Of a stretch of 7,404 bases of DNA, positions 1 through 5,469 are shown piece after piece. The DNA comes from Phycisphaerales bacterium. Its GTDB lineage: Bacteria; Planctomycetota; Phycisphaerae; Phycisphaerales; UBA1924. The notes under the pieces were generated by a model, which was not told the DNA's origin, did not search any database, and saw nothing but the letters and a program-made list of their open reading frames with translations. Positions within the stretch are counted from its first letter, which is position 1; the number at the start of each line of letters is the position of its first letter. The stretch is taken from assembly GCA_019747615.1 (NCBI GenBank), contig JAIEQQ010000350.1, positions 1 through 7,404 on the forward strand, in the 5' to 3' direction. The translations under genes and the position numbers were made by a program.

Positions 1-1
1 C

Positions 2-124
2 ATTAAGTTCAACGGCATGACCTGGGCCCAGGACATCGGCGTGCTGCTGTGGGTCGGCGTCGGCGTCTGGGCGTTCGCGTGCATCAAGCTGCGGCAAGAG
101 AGCGACAAGCTCCGATACGCTTGA
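2..124 (+). CDS. C-terminal fragment of a membrane protein (5' end outside window)
   Basis: An open frame enters from the left edge and ends at TGA 122-124, giving the last 40 residues of a protein. About 20 of them (VGVGVWAFAC and flanking residues) form one hydrophobic, probably membrane-spanning helix preceded by 'GMTWAQD' and followed by a charged tail (KLRQESDKLRYA). A final helix with a basic cytoplasmic tail is common in multi-pass permeases, for example ABC-2 type permease subunits, but the fragment is too short to assign a family. Its stop lies only 3 nt before the comB start, so the two genes are probably in one transcript. That the frame is coding is inferred from the sensible helix and tail composition and from this tight spacing. 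Confidence 0.6.
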   Translation: MKFNGMTWAQDIGVLLWVGVGVWAFACIKLRQESDKLRYA

Positions 125-127
125 GCC

Positions 128-931
128 ATGCCAGCGCCCGATCTCGCCAAACCGACGCCAGAGACGATCGACCGACCGACACTCGTCTACCTCTCACCGT
201 CGCACGTCGAGCCCGCCGCTCTCGCCGGCGGCATCGTCGTCATGATCGACACGCTGCGCGCCAGCACCACGATGACGCGTGCCTTGGCCAACGGCGCTCG
301 CCAGATCGTGCCGACGCTCACCGTCGATGAAGCGATCTCGACCGCTCGCGAGCTTCGCGATCTCGGGCTCGATGTGCTCCTGGGCGGCGAGCGTTCCGGC
401 CAGCTCATCCCCGGCTTCGATCTTGACAACTCACCCGCCTCATACTCCCCCGATCGCGTTCGCGGCCGGACCATCGTCTTCACCACCACCAACGGCACCG
501 CGGCGCTTCGACACGCCACGCTGGGCTCGCGCGTGCTTGTCGGCAGCCTCTGCAACCTCTCGGCCCTGTGCGACGCGATCGCCACAGACCCGCGCCCGAT
601 CCACATTCTCTGCGCAGGCACCCGCGCCGAGATCTCTGCCGATGACGCGATCGTCGCCGGCGCGATCGCGGCGCGGCTTGTCTCCAGTGGACGCTCACAC
701 GCTGGCGACGACGCGGGCCGTCTGTGCGCGATGGCCTGGGCGTCGATCGCGCCCGAGCCCGGGCGTGAACCGTCGACCGAAGCGATCGCGACGGCGTTGC
801 TGACGTGTCGAGGCGGCCGAAACCTCGCCCGAATCGGTCTCTCACGCGATGTTCAGGAGTGCGCCGCGATTGACACCTCACGCGTCGTGCCCGTCTTCAC
901 CCCCGCCGACGGTCGTGTTCGCATCCTGTGA
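128..931 (+). CDS. comB: 2-phosphosulfolactate phosphatase family protein (ComB-like)
   Basis: A 267-residue protein of the ComB family. Characterised members are Mg2+-dependent cytosolic enzymes that hydrolyse (2R)-phospho-3-sulfolactate to 3-sulfolactate and phosphate, a step of coenzyme M synthesis in methanogens; homologues are widespread in bacteria that lack coenzyme M. Family landmarks are visible in order: the D-x-LRAST segment (residues 41-47), GGER (86-89), GFDLDNSP (96-103), the TTTNGT loop (119-124), CAGT (162-165), an acidic helix 'ADDAIVAGAI' (171-180) and the C-terminal 'GGRNL' (229-233) and VP(V/F) region. The length is close to the family norm. The ATG lies 3 nt after the preceding stop with no clear Shine-Dalgarno, which suggests translational coupling. 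The first ~17 residues are outside the conserved domain, so the exact start is less certain than the family call. No comA, comC or other sulfonate gene is visible nearby, so the physiological substrate here is unproven. Confidence 0.92.
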   Translation: MPAPDLAKPTPETIDRPTLVYLSPSHVEPAALAGGIVVMIDTLRASTTMTRALANGARQIVPTLTVDEAISTARELRDLGLDVLLGGERSGQLIPGFDLDNSPASYSPDRVRGRTIVFTTTNGTAALRHATLGSRVLVGSLCNLSALCDAIATDPRPIHILCAGTRAEISADDAIVAGAIAARLVSSGRSHAGDDAGRLCAMAWASIAPEPGREPSTEAIATALLTCRGGRNLARIGLSRDVQECAAIDTSRVVPVFTPADGRVRIL

Positions 932-966
932 GTACGCACGACCATCCGACCGACGCGCGCCGCGAG

Positions 967-980
967 AACTTTGTAAAGTT
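967..980. promoter_or_regulatory. AT-rich palindrome AACTTTGTAAAGTT (possible operator)
   Basis: A 14-bp inverted repeat: 6-bp arms AACTTT and AAAGTT around a GT spacer. It stands out as AT-rich within the otherwise GC-rich 169-nt spacer between comB and the prepilin-like gene, about 120 nt upstream of the latter's start. Its size and symmetry would suit a dimeric regulator. With only a 2-nt spacer and no T-run it is a poor intrinsic terminator. I found no convincing -35/-10 pair next to it. The rest of the spacer (932-1100) holds nothing else I can name apart from the ribosome binding site at 1091-1095. Confidence 0.3.
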
Positions 981-1090
981 TGCGTTGTGTGGTGAACCCG
1001 GTGCAGCCAGCGGTCGCTGAACGACTACATCCCTCAGACGCAAGCGCCGAAGCGCGATCGATATGGACAGTTCTGGGGCGGGTGAAACAC

Positions 1091-1095
1091 GGAGG
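1091..1095 (+). promoter_or_regulatory. Ribosome binding site GGAGG of the prepilin-like gene
   Basis: GGAGG lies 5 nt before the ATG at 1101. It is one of the few strong Shine-Dalgarno matches in the window and fixes the start that puts the prepilin leader MKHTHRRSA directly before FTLIE. Confidence 0.75.
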
Positions 1096-1100
1096 CCCCG

Positions 1101-1790
1101 ATGAAGCACACGCACCGCCGTTCCGCGTTCACGCTGATCGAACTCCTGGTGGTGATCGCGATCATCGCGCTCATCATCGGCATCACGCTCCCGGCGCTCG
1201 CCGGCGCTCGCGCCAGCGCCCGCCAGGCCGGTTGCCTCAGCGACATGCGCCAGATGGGCCTGTCGCTGACCATGTACGCCAACGACTACAAGGACCGACT
1301 GCCTCTGCCAAACTGGGGCCCCGTCGCCACCAGCAAGGGCTGGCTCTACGGCCCCGGCGTGGACACTGCCAACTGCCAGGAGGACGACCGCCAGACCGGC
1401 TCGCTTTGGTCGTATCTCGAATCCGCCGATGTCTACCGCTGCCCCAGCCACAAGGGCCCCTTTGACGGCACCGCCCGCATGACGTCGTACATCATGAACG
1501 GCGCAACCATCGGCTACGGCCGCTTTCCAATGCCGCAGCGCATCAGCCAGTTCCGCCCTGATAGCGTCATCCTCTGGGACGGCAACGAGCAGCCCGAGTT
1601 CGGCCCGCCTTACAACGACGGTGCCAGCTTCCCGCGCGAGATCGTCCCCGGTCACCACGGCAGCAGCGTCACCTGCATGGTCGTTGACGCCTCGACAATC
1701 ACCATGCCCAACGCCGAGTTCTTCGCGCTGCGCGACTCGAACGATGCCAACCGGTTCTGGTGTACGCCCGGTTCGGCGAACGGGCGATAA
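1101..1790 (+). CDS. Prepilin-type N-terminal cleavage/methylation domain protein (type II secretion/type IV pilin-like)
   Basis: A 229-residue exported protein. The N-terminus is a class III (prepilin) signal: a basic leader (residues 1-9, ending RRSA), then F10-T-L-I-E14 at the cleavage site, with the conserved Glu at +5 of the mature protein, and a hydrophobic helix to about residue 33. A prepilin peptidase would be expected to cut between A9 and F10; Ala instead of Gly at -1 is tolerated in the family. After the helix come features typical of the very expanded planctomycete pseudopilin-like family: 'MYANDYKDRLP' (58-68), 'VYRCPS' (111-116) and a C-terminal H186-X9-D196 motif, here followed by Ala rather than the usual Gly. 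No secretion ATPase, platform protein or other pilin lies nearby, so it is a solitary surface or envelope protein of unknown role. Its 3' end nearly touches the convergent Eis-like gene. Confidence 0.9.
   Translation: MKHTHRRSAFTLIELLVVIAIIALIIGITLPALAGARASARQAGCLSDMRQMGLSLTMYANDYKDRLPLPNWGPVATSKGWLYGPGVDTANCQEDDRQTGSLWSYLESADVYRCPSHKGPFDGTARMTSYIMNGATIGYGRFPMPQRISQFRPDSVILWDGNEQPEFGPPYNDGASFPREIVPGHHGSSVTCMVVDASTITMPNAEFFALRDSNDANRFWCTPGSANGR
1765..1786 (+). terminator. Hairpin at the end of the prepilin-like gene (weak terminator candidate)
   Basis: CGCCCG (1765-1770) pairs with CGGGCG (1781-1786), and TTC (1772-1774) with GAA (1778-1780), across one bulged G and a GGC loop. This makes a 9-bp GC-rich stem that ends directly before the TAA stop codon. 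No U-tract follows, so if it works in termination it is not a textbook intrinsic terminator. The stem is made of coding sequence and could be fortuitous. Confidence 0.25.
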
Positions 1791-1796
1791 GTACGG

Positions 1797-1812
1797 CGCG
1801 TTCTAGAACGCG
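1797..1812. terminator. Perfect 16-bp palindrome between convergent genes (possible bidirectional terminator)
   Basis: CGCGTTCTAGAACGCG reads identically on both strands. It fills most of the 12-nt gap between the convergent prepilin-like and Eis-like genes and includes the TAG stop of the latter (1803-1805, minus strand). As RNA it could fold into a 6-bp stem with a CTAG loop in either transcript. No T-run flanks it, so a protein-binding site or chance is also possible. Confidence 0.35.
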
Positions 1813-3008
1813 TCGGTGAGCGATGGCATTCCGCTTGATCCACTGAACACCCCGGTCGCCCGCGCGACCGCTTCGTCACCGCCGCTCAGCTCACCCAGCC
1901 CGCGAAGCTGCGTCGCGCTCAAGAGCCCGGTGAACAGTGGCGCAAGCGCCCGAACATCAAGCCGCAGGTCGCCGCGCCCGCCCGGCGACACCTCGCCCAC
2001 GCCGTTCTTCACCCGCAGCACCCGCCGCCCTCGGTTCTCGGGGATGAGATCGTCGGCAATGTCCAGATGCAACTCGGCGTCGATCGCCGGCGCGTAGCCC
2101 CGCGCCGCCAGCGCGTCGTTGACACGGAGCACACGCGTCATCCAATACTCGTAGAGCTTGAACTCGAATCGCTGCTGGGCCAGCAAGCTCAGCAGCGGAT
2201 GATGCGTCCCGCACGCGATCGTCACGTCGTCGGCCATGCTGGCGTAATCGTGAATGAACGCCGCGGCTCGCCGCAGCGCCGAAACGCTCGAAAACGAAAG
2301 TTCGCTGAGCTCAAGCTGCATGCGTCGATCGGGCTTCTGCGACTGGCCAACGGCGATGACCGCCTCAACGCGCCCCTGCGCGTCGAACGCCGCGTACACC
2401 TCGCGATGCCGATCGCGCCACTTCCACACGCGATCCCAGATGTAATCGCCCCGGTCCAGCATCCCGTCGATTCCCGTGGCCATCGACGTGTAGCACGGCG
2501 CGATCGTCGCCACCTGCTCGGGCAAGATCCGCCGCCAGTCGCCGCCCCGCTCCAGATTCGCGATCGTCGCCAGTTGCGACATCGGGATCGTCACGCGGCA
2601 CAGCGCCCCCGCCTGCTCATAACCCACCTGCCGGTACAGCGGCTGCGTGCTCGCAAAGAGCGTTGAAATCGCGGTGCCCGCGTCGTGCAAGTCTCGCACC
2701 ACGCTCCGCATCATCTCGCGCGCCAGCCCTCGCCCGCGGCATTCCGGCCCCACCGCCACTCCCGCAATCCCCGCCATGCTGACCGACCGCCCGCCGAAGA
2801 ACTGTCCCATCGGGATGATCCGCAGCGCCGCACCAATCTCGCCGCCAACCCGCATCACGCGAAGGTCCGTCATTCCTTGCGAGCGAATCCACGTCAACGA
2901 ATCCGGCACCGTCGAACCAAACGCCTGCGACACCAGTTCCGCAATCCGCGCAAGGTCCGCTTCGCCCACTCGTGCGTCGTACCGCGCAGCCTCGTTCGTC
3001 GTGCTCAT
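1803..3008 (-). CDS. Eis-family GNAT N-acetyltransferase with SCP2-like C-terminal domain
   Basis: A 401-residue protein matching the three-part Eis architecture and usual length: an acetyl-CoA-binding GNAT domain (about residues 8-135), a second degenerate GNAT-like region (about 150-295) and a C-terminal SCP2-like domain (about 305-401). The acetyl-CoA loop is clear as 'GVAVGPECRGRGLA' (83-96). The family hallmark 'STQPLYRQVGYEQAG' (120-134) supplies Y125, which aligns with the general-acid Tyr of mycobacterial Eis (Tyr126). The protein ends 'PSLTDAF', so the terminal Phe carboxylate proposed as general base is retained. Known Eis enzymes transfer acetyl groups to amines such as aminoglycosides or protein lysines; the natural substrate here cannot be read from sequence. 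GGAG at 3016-3019, 7 nt upstream, supports the ATG. The DUF1569 gene lies 62 nt upstream in the same direction and may share its transcript. Confidence 0.9.
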   Translation of the reverse strand: MSTTNEAARYDARVGEADLARIAELVSQAFGSTVPDSLTWIRSQGMTDLRVMRVGGEIGAALRIIPMGQFFGGRSVSMAGIAGVAVGPECRGRGLAREMMRSVVRDLHDAGTAISTLFASTQPLYRQVGYEQAGALCRVTIPMSQLATIANLERGGDWRRILPEQVATIAPCYTSMATGIDGMLDRGDYIWDRVWKWRDRHREVYAAFDAQGRVEAVIAVGQSQKPDRRMQLELSELSFSSVSALRRAAAFIHDYASMADDVTIACGTHHPLLSLLAQQRFEFKLYEYWMTRVLRVNDALAARGYAPAIDAELHLDIADDLIPENRGRRVLRVKNGVGEVSPGGRGDLRLDVRALAPLFTGLLSATQLRGLGELSGGDEAVARATGVFSGSSGMPSLTDAF

Positions 3009-3070
3009 TGATCAGCTCCGCAGATCTCGTCAGTCTTGAACTTCAGTTCCGTCCGTCCGCAGTTTCGCAT

Positions 3071-3577
3071 TCATCGAGGCACAAAGAAGCTCAGGTGCAG
3101 CTCTGCATGCCGAAGGTGCAGCGCGATCCACTCCTGATGCGTCAGCGGGCCCAGGAGCGGGTTCGGCTTCGTCGGCGCTGTCGCCACCAGCCGCGCTGTG
3201 CCGGCCTTGAGCTTCGCCAGCGCCTCCGGCGTTTGCATCACCTCCACCGCCAGCGTGCCCTCGGGCGACCGCAGCGGACGCAGGCCGGGCATCATCGTGC
3301 GGCTCAGGAAGTACCGCTTGAAGAACCATCGCGCCGGCAGCCGCACGAACCAAGGCGGGTGCCCGGCCGCCGGCACGCCGTCGTGGGCGTAATAGGCCCA
3401 CGTCGCCATGTGATTGATCGTTTGCCCTAGCGTCCAGTTGCCCAGTCGCTTCAGCGTCCCCGCGGCTTCAGCCGCGCCGAGTTGCTCCGCATCGCGGATC
3501 ATCTCATCGATCGTCGCGAACTTCAGCACGCGCCGTCCCTTGACCTTGCGTGTATCCACCGCTTGCGTTGCGCTCAT
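3071..3577 (-). CDS. DUF1569 domain-containing protein (DinB-like fold)
   Basis: A 168-residue, probably cytosolic protein with the DUF1569 pattern: 'RRVLKF' near the N-terminus (15-20), 'LGNWTLGQTINHMATW' (45-60), 'DGVPA' (66-70), a 'MMPG' turn (95-98), 'GPLTHQEW' (143-150) and the closing 'RHAELHLSFF' (156-165). Families of the DinB/YfiT four-helix superfamily bind a metal with three histidines; H56, H157 and H161 are the natural candidates here. Some superfamily members are thiol-dependent S-transferases, but no activity is established for DUF1569. A strong GGGAGG upstream (3582-3587) fixes the ATG. It sits between the DUF2798 gene (111 nt upstream) and the Eis-like gene (62 nt downstream), all on the minus strand. 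Confidence 0.85.
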   Translation of the reverse strand: MSATQAVDTRKVKGRRVLKFATIDEMIRDAEQLGAAEAAGTLKRLGNWTLGQTINHMATWAYYAHDGVPAAGHPPWFVRLPARWFFKRYFLSRTMMPGLRPLRSPEGTLAVEVMQTPEALAKLKAGTARLVATAPTKPNPLLGPLTHQEWIALHLRHAELHLSFFVPR

Positions 3578-3581
3578 CGTT

Positions 3582-3587
3582 CCTCCC
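3582..3587 (-). promoter_or_regulatory. Ribosome binding site GGGAGG of the DUF1569 gene
   Basis: Read on the minus strand, GGGAGGAACG directly precedes the ATG at 3577. It is the best Shine-Dalgarno among the minus-strand genes and fixes this start. Confidence 0.75.
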
Positions 3588-3688
3588 GCGTCAGTGGCTC
3601 GCGGCCTCGCCGCGCGCCGCGTTCACCGCCCCCGCCACCGCCCCGACCACACTCCGCATCCCCGGCCCGCGTCGGCACGCGTTGCCGC

Positions 3689-3919
3689 TCACTTCGTGAT
3701 GCTCGCCGCCATCCACCTCGCAACCGGCACCGCAACGAACGCCGCGGGCACCGCGACGACGAACCCGATCACCCAGTTCTTCGTCCACAGCCCCACCAGC
3801 CGATCGCTGAATCCGATCGCCAGAAACGCCATCACCAGCGACATCGCCCCGGACATCATGAGGCACATGAGCAGCACGAAGACGACATGCCCCTGCGGTT
3901 TGGTGAGCTTGAGTGACAT
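3689..3919 (-). CDS. DUF2798 family small membrane protein
   Basis: A 76-residue protein with two hydrophobic helices (about residues 11-35 and 48-68) joined by 'GFSDRLVGLWTKNW', and ending with a P-V-A-R segment. The small two-helix layout, a Trp-x-x-x-Trp connector, the 'AVPAAF..VPVAR' end of helix 2 and the total length match DUF2798, a family of inner-membrane proteins of unknown function. The ATG has no evident Shine-Dalgarno, but starting there gives the usual short basic N-terminus (KLTKPQG) before helix 1. It may be the first gene of a minus-strand group with the DUF1569 and Eis-like genes. The 129-nt spacer upstream (3920-4048) probably contains its promoter, but I could not identify convincing -35/-10 boxes. 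Confidence 0.75.
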   Translation of the reverse strand: MSLKLTKPQGHVVFVLLMCLMMSGAMSLVMAFLAIGFSDRLVGLWTKNWVIGFVVAVPAAFVAVPVARWMAASITK

Positions 3920-4048
3920 TCGAGCCGAGGATACGCCGCGCGAGGCCGGTGTGGATCAAGGGCGCGCGTCATACTGACCCGTGTTCATGGCGTTTGACTG
4001 GCCGCGTTGATCGACCGGGCGCCGACGGCTCTGGCCACGCGCGCACGC

Positions 4049-4654
4049 CTATTCCACGTGATCGGAAGAGTCCTGAGCGTCACCTCGTGGCCGACCGGTC
4101 GCATCAGTCGTCATCGCGCGTTTCGACTGGCTCTGAGCAAGGAACGCGTCCACCCTCGCCTCACCGGTCGTGTCTTCCGCCAAACGATCAAACGACTCAT
4201 CCATCTCGCAGAGCGTGCCGCACTCGGGGCACAGGACCATCCCCGCTGCGTTCCGCTTCAGCCCGAGAAGTTCGTAGCGGCACGACCGACAACGCGCCTG
4301 ATCCCCGAGAATCCGATTGATCTGCCGGCGCAGCATCACATCACGAACAAGAAACGCCGCGGCCCCGCCGCCCGCGACTGGAAGCGAGAGCGCCAACGCA
4401 ATGGCCCAAAGCGGCGGATCCCCGCCGTGACTGCGGATGACACCGCTCGATAAAAGAAGTGTCGACATCACACTGCTGATCACGCCAAAGCCCGCCGTCG
4501 CAACGAAGAACGTCGCCAGGCAGGCCACCGCGGACAGGACATTCCACGCGACCGACGACCGACTTGCGGACACGACAAACATCGCCGCCTTCCAGTCGTC
4601 AAACCGGTCAAGCTCGGGGAAGGCGCGATGGAGTTTGAGGGTGAGAAGTCGCAT
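4049..4654 (-). CDS. Two-helix membrane protein with CPECG zinc ribbon (short paralogue 1)
   Basis: A protein of 201 residues from this ATG, or 210 from a GTG at 4681; numbering below uses the longer form. Order of parts: a cytoplasmic MRLLTLKLHRAFPELDRF block (10-27); two hydrophobic segments (about 45-78 and 91-112); the boundary 'VRDVMLRRQINRILGDQ' (112-128); a zinc ribbon with C131-x2-C134 and C151-x2-C154 (CRSCRYELLGL...CPECGT); and a polar tail ending SSDHVE. Positive residues after helix 2 put both the N-terminus and the ribbon in the cytoplasm. I chose the ATG at 4654 because nucleotide identity to the neighbouring paralogue begins exactly there and the nine residues before it are not shared; neither start has a Shine-Dalgarno. 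It lies 117 nt downstream of paralogue 2 (89 nt from the GTG start) on the same strand. Cysteine-rich ribbons of this type are common in planctomycetes, but I recognise no named family and propose no function. Confidence 0.8.
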   Translation of the reverse strand: MRLLTLKLHRAFPELDRFDDWKAAMFVVSASRSSVAWNVLSAVACLATFFVATAGFGVISSVMSTLLLSSGVIRSHGGDPPLWAIALALSLPVAGGGAAAFLVRDVMLRRQINRILGDQARCRSCRYELLGLKRNAAGMVLCPECGTLCEMDESFDRLAEDTTGEARVDAFLAQSQSKRAMTTDATGRPRGDAQDSSDHVE

Positions 4655-4656
4655 GG
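4599..4656. repeat. Direct repeat copy 1 (58 bp, codes MRLLTLKLHRAFPELDRF)
   Basis: Matches 5354-5411 at 54 of 58 positions without gaps. On the minus strand it encodes the shared start of the two short paralogues, and its four mismatches are all synonymous third positions (Leu CTT/CTG, Ala GCC/GCG, Asp GAC/GAT, Arg CGG/CGC). The rest of the two genes is far more diverged. Confidence 0.85.
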
Positions 4657-4770
4657 GTGAGCGATCGATGACGTTGGTCACGAAACGTGGAAACGCGGGA
4701 GGGAAATCCTACTCGCGTGCCGAGACATTGCACCATTCTTGGGAAAGGTCATCGCCGCCTCACCAAAAAC

Positions 4771-5469
4771 TCACTCAACCCGCGGCTCCGAACTCCCGCC
4801 CGCTCCTCGCGGCGATCGCTCCGCGACATCGCTTGGTACGGCTTCAGTCGGCGGCGACGCCGACGCCGCGGCGTGTACCGCACGCACCTGAGCGACCTTT
4901 TCTCCGAGACGTTGCAACGCTTTCCCGTCACCGACCAGTTGACCAAACGACGAATCAACCTCCGACAACGTGCCGCACTCCGGACAATGGACCATCCCGA
5001 ACTTGTCTCGCCGCAGGCCAAGCAGCTCATACCGGCACATTCGACAGCGCGCCTGATCACCCAGAAGCTTGCTGATCTGATGCCGCAGCATCATGTCTCG
5101 CACGACGAGCGCCCCGCTCACCGACAGCACGAACGAAGCGACAATGCTGACGCCAATCACCCACAGATGGAACTCGCCATGGGGCGTCGCGATCAACGGG
5201 GACCATTGGAGCGCCGCGGCGACTCCCCCCAGCGCAAGCAACGCAATCGGCGCCAGCACCACAAACGCCGTGATCGACGCCGCGGCACTCACCACCCTCC
5301 AAGCCGTCGAAGCCCGCCCCGCCTCAGCCACAAACGCCGCGGCATTCGCCTCTTCAAAGCGATCAAGCTCGGGGAACGCGCGATGGAGTTTGAGGGTGAG
5401 CAGTCGCATGGTGGGTTTTGCGAAGGCGTTGAAACGCGATCGGGCCTGCTGCCAATCGCCCGAGTTCAT
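4771..5469 (-). CDS. Two-helix membrane protein with CPECG zinc ribbon (short paralogue 2)
   Basis: A 232-residue paralogue of the next gene downstream. Parts in order: a 20-residue N-terminal extension; MRLLTLKLHRAFPELDRF (21-38); two hydrophobic segments (about 58-88 and 102-123); 'VRDMMLRHQISKLLGDQ' (123-139); a zinc ribbon C142/C145 and C162/C165 (CRMCRYELLGL...CPECGT); and an Ala/Ser/Pro-rich tail ending SSEPRVE. The predicted topology is both ends in the cytoplasm. The chosen ATG overlaps the TAA of the long upstream gene by 1 nt (TAATG), a classic coupling arrangement. The alternative is the ATG at 5409, where similarity to paralogue 1 begins and where the protein would be 212 residues. 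Neither start has a Shine-Dalgarno. The function is unknown; co-translation with the long paralogue suggests they act together, possibly as a membrane complex, which is inference. Confidence 0.82.
   Translation of the reverse strand: MNSGDWQQARSRFNAFAKPTMRLLTLKLHRAFPELDRFEEANAAAFVAEAGRASTAWRVVSAAASITAFVVLAPIALLALGGVAAALQWSPLIATPHGEFHLWVIGVSIVASFVLSVSGALVVRDMMLRHQISKLLGDQARCRMCRYELLGLRRDKFGMVHCPECGTLSEVDSSFGQLVGDGKALQRLGEKVAQVRAVHAAASASPPTEAVPSDVAERSPRGAGGSSEPRVE
5354..5411. repeat. Direct repeat copy 2 (58 bp, codes MRLLTLKLHRAFPELDRF)
   Basis: Partner of 4599-4656, with 4 mismatches in 58 positions. Identity stops 2 nt before the ATG codon on the upstream side, and on the other side it drops once past the Phe codon of the block. 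Both copies also use A/T-ending codons unusual for this GC-rich sequence at the same places (CGA Arg, AAA Lys, CAT His, CTT Leu, TTT Phe). Confidence 0.85.

Noticed and set aside
897..1658. 253-codon open frame on the minus strand opposite the prepilin-like gene
   Set aside because: It overlaps a confidently identified gene, its protein has no recognisable domain, and long antisense frames are expected in GC-rich DNA.
2067..2666. 199-codon plus-strand open frame opposite the Eis-like gene
   Set aside because: An Arg-rich shadow of a well-supported acetyltransferase gene.
3591..3659. Possible 22-codon hydrophobic peptide gene on the minus strand between the DUF2798 and DUF1569 genes
   Set aside because: It has an ATG and a stop, but no ribosome binding site; its Ala/Val/Gly composition is what this GC-rich spacer would give by chance.
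3954..3959. TTGATC on the minus strand as a -35 box for the DUF2798 gene
   Set aside because: The nearest -10-like sequence (TATCCT) is too far away and a poor match, so I do not call a promoter.
3999..4037. TGGCC...GGCCA inverted repeat as a terminator after short paralogue 1
   Set aside because: The arms are only 5 bp, the loop is about 29 nt and there is no T-run; this is within chance expectation.
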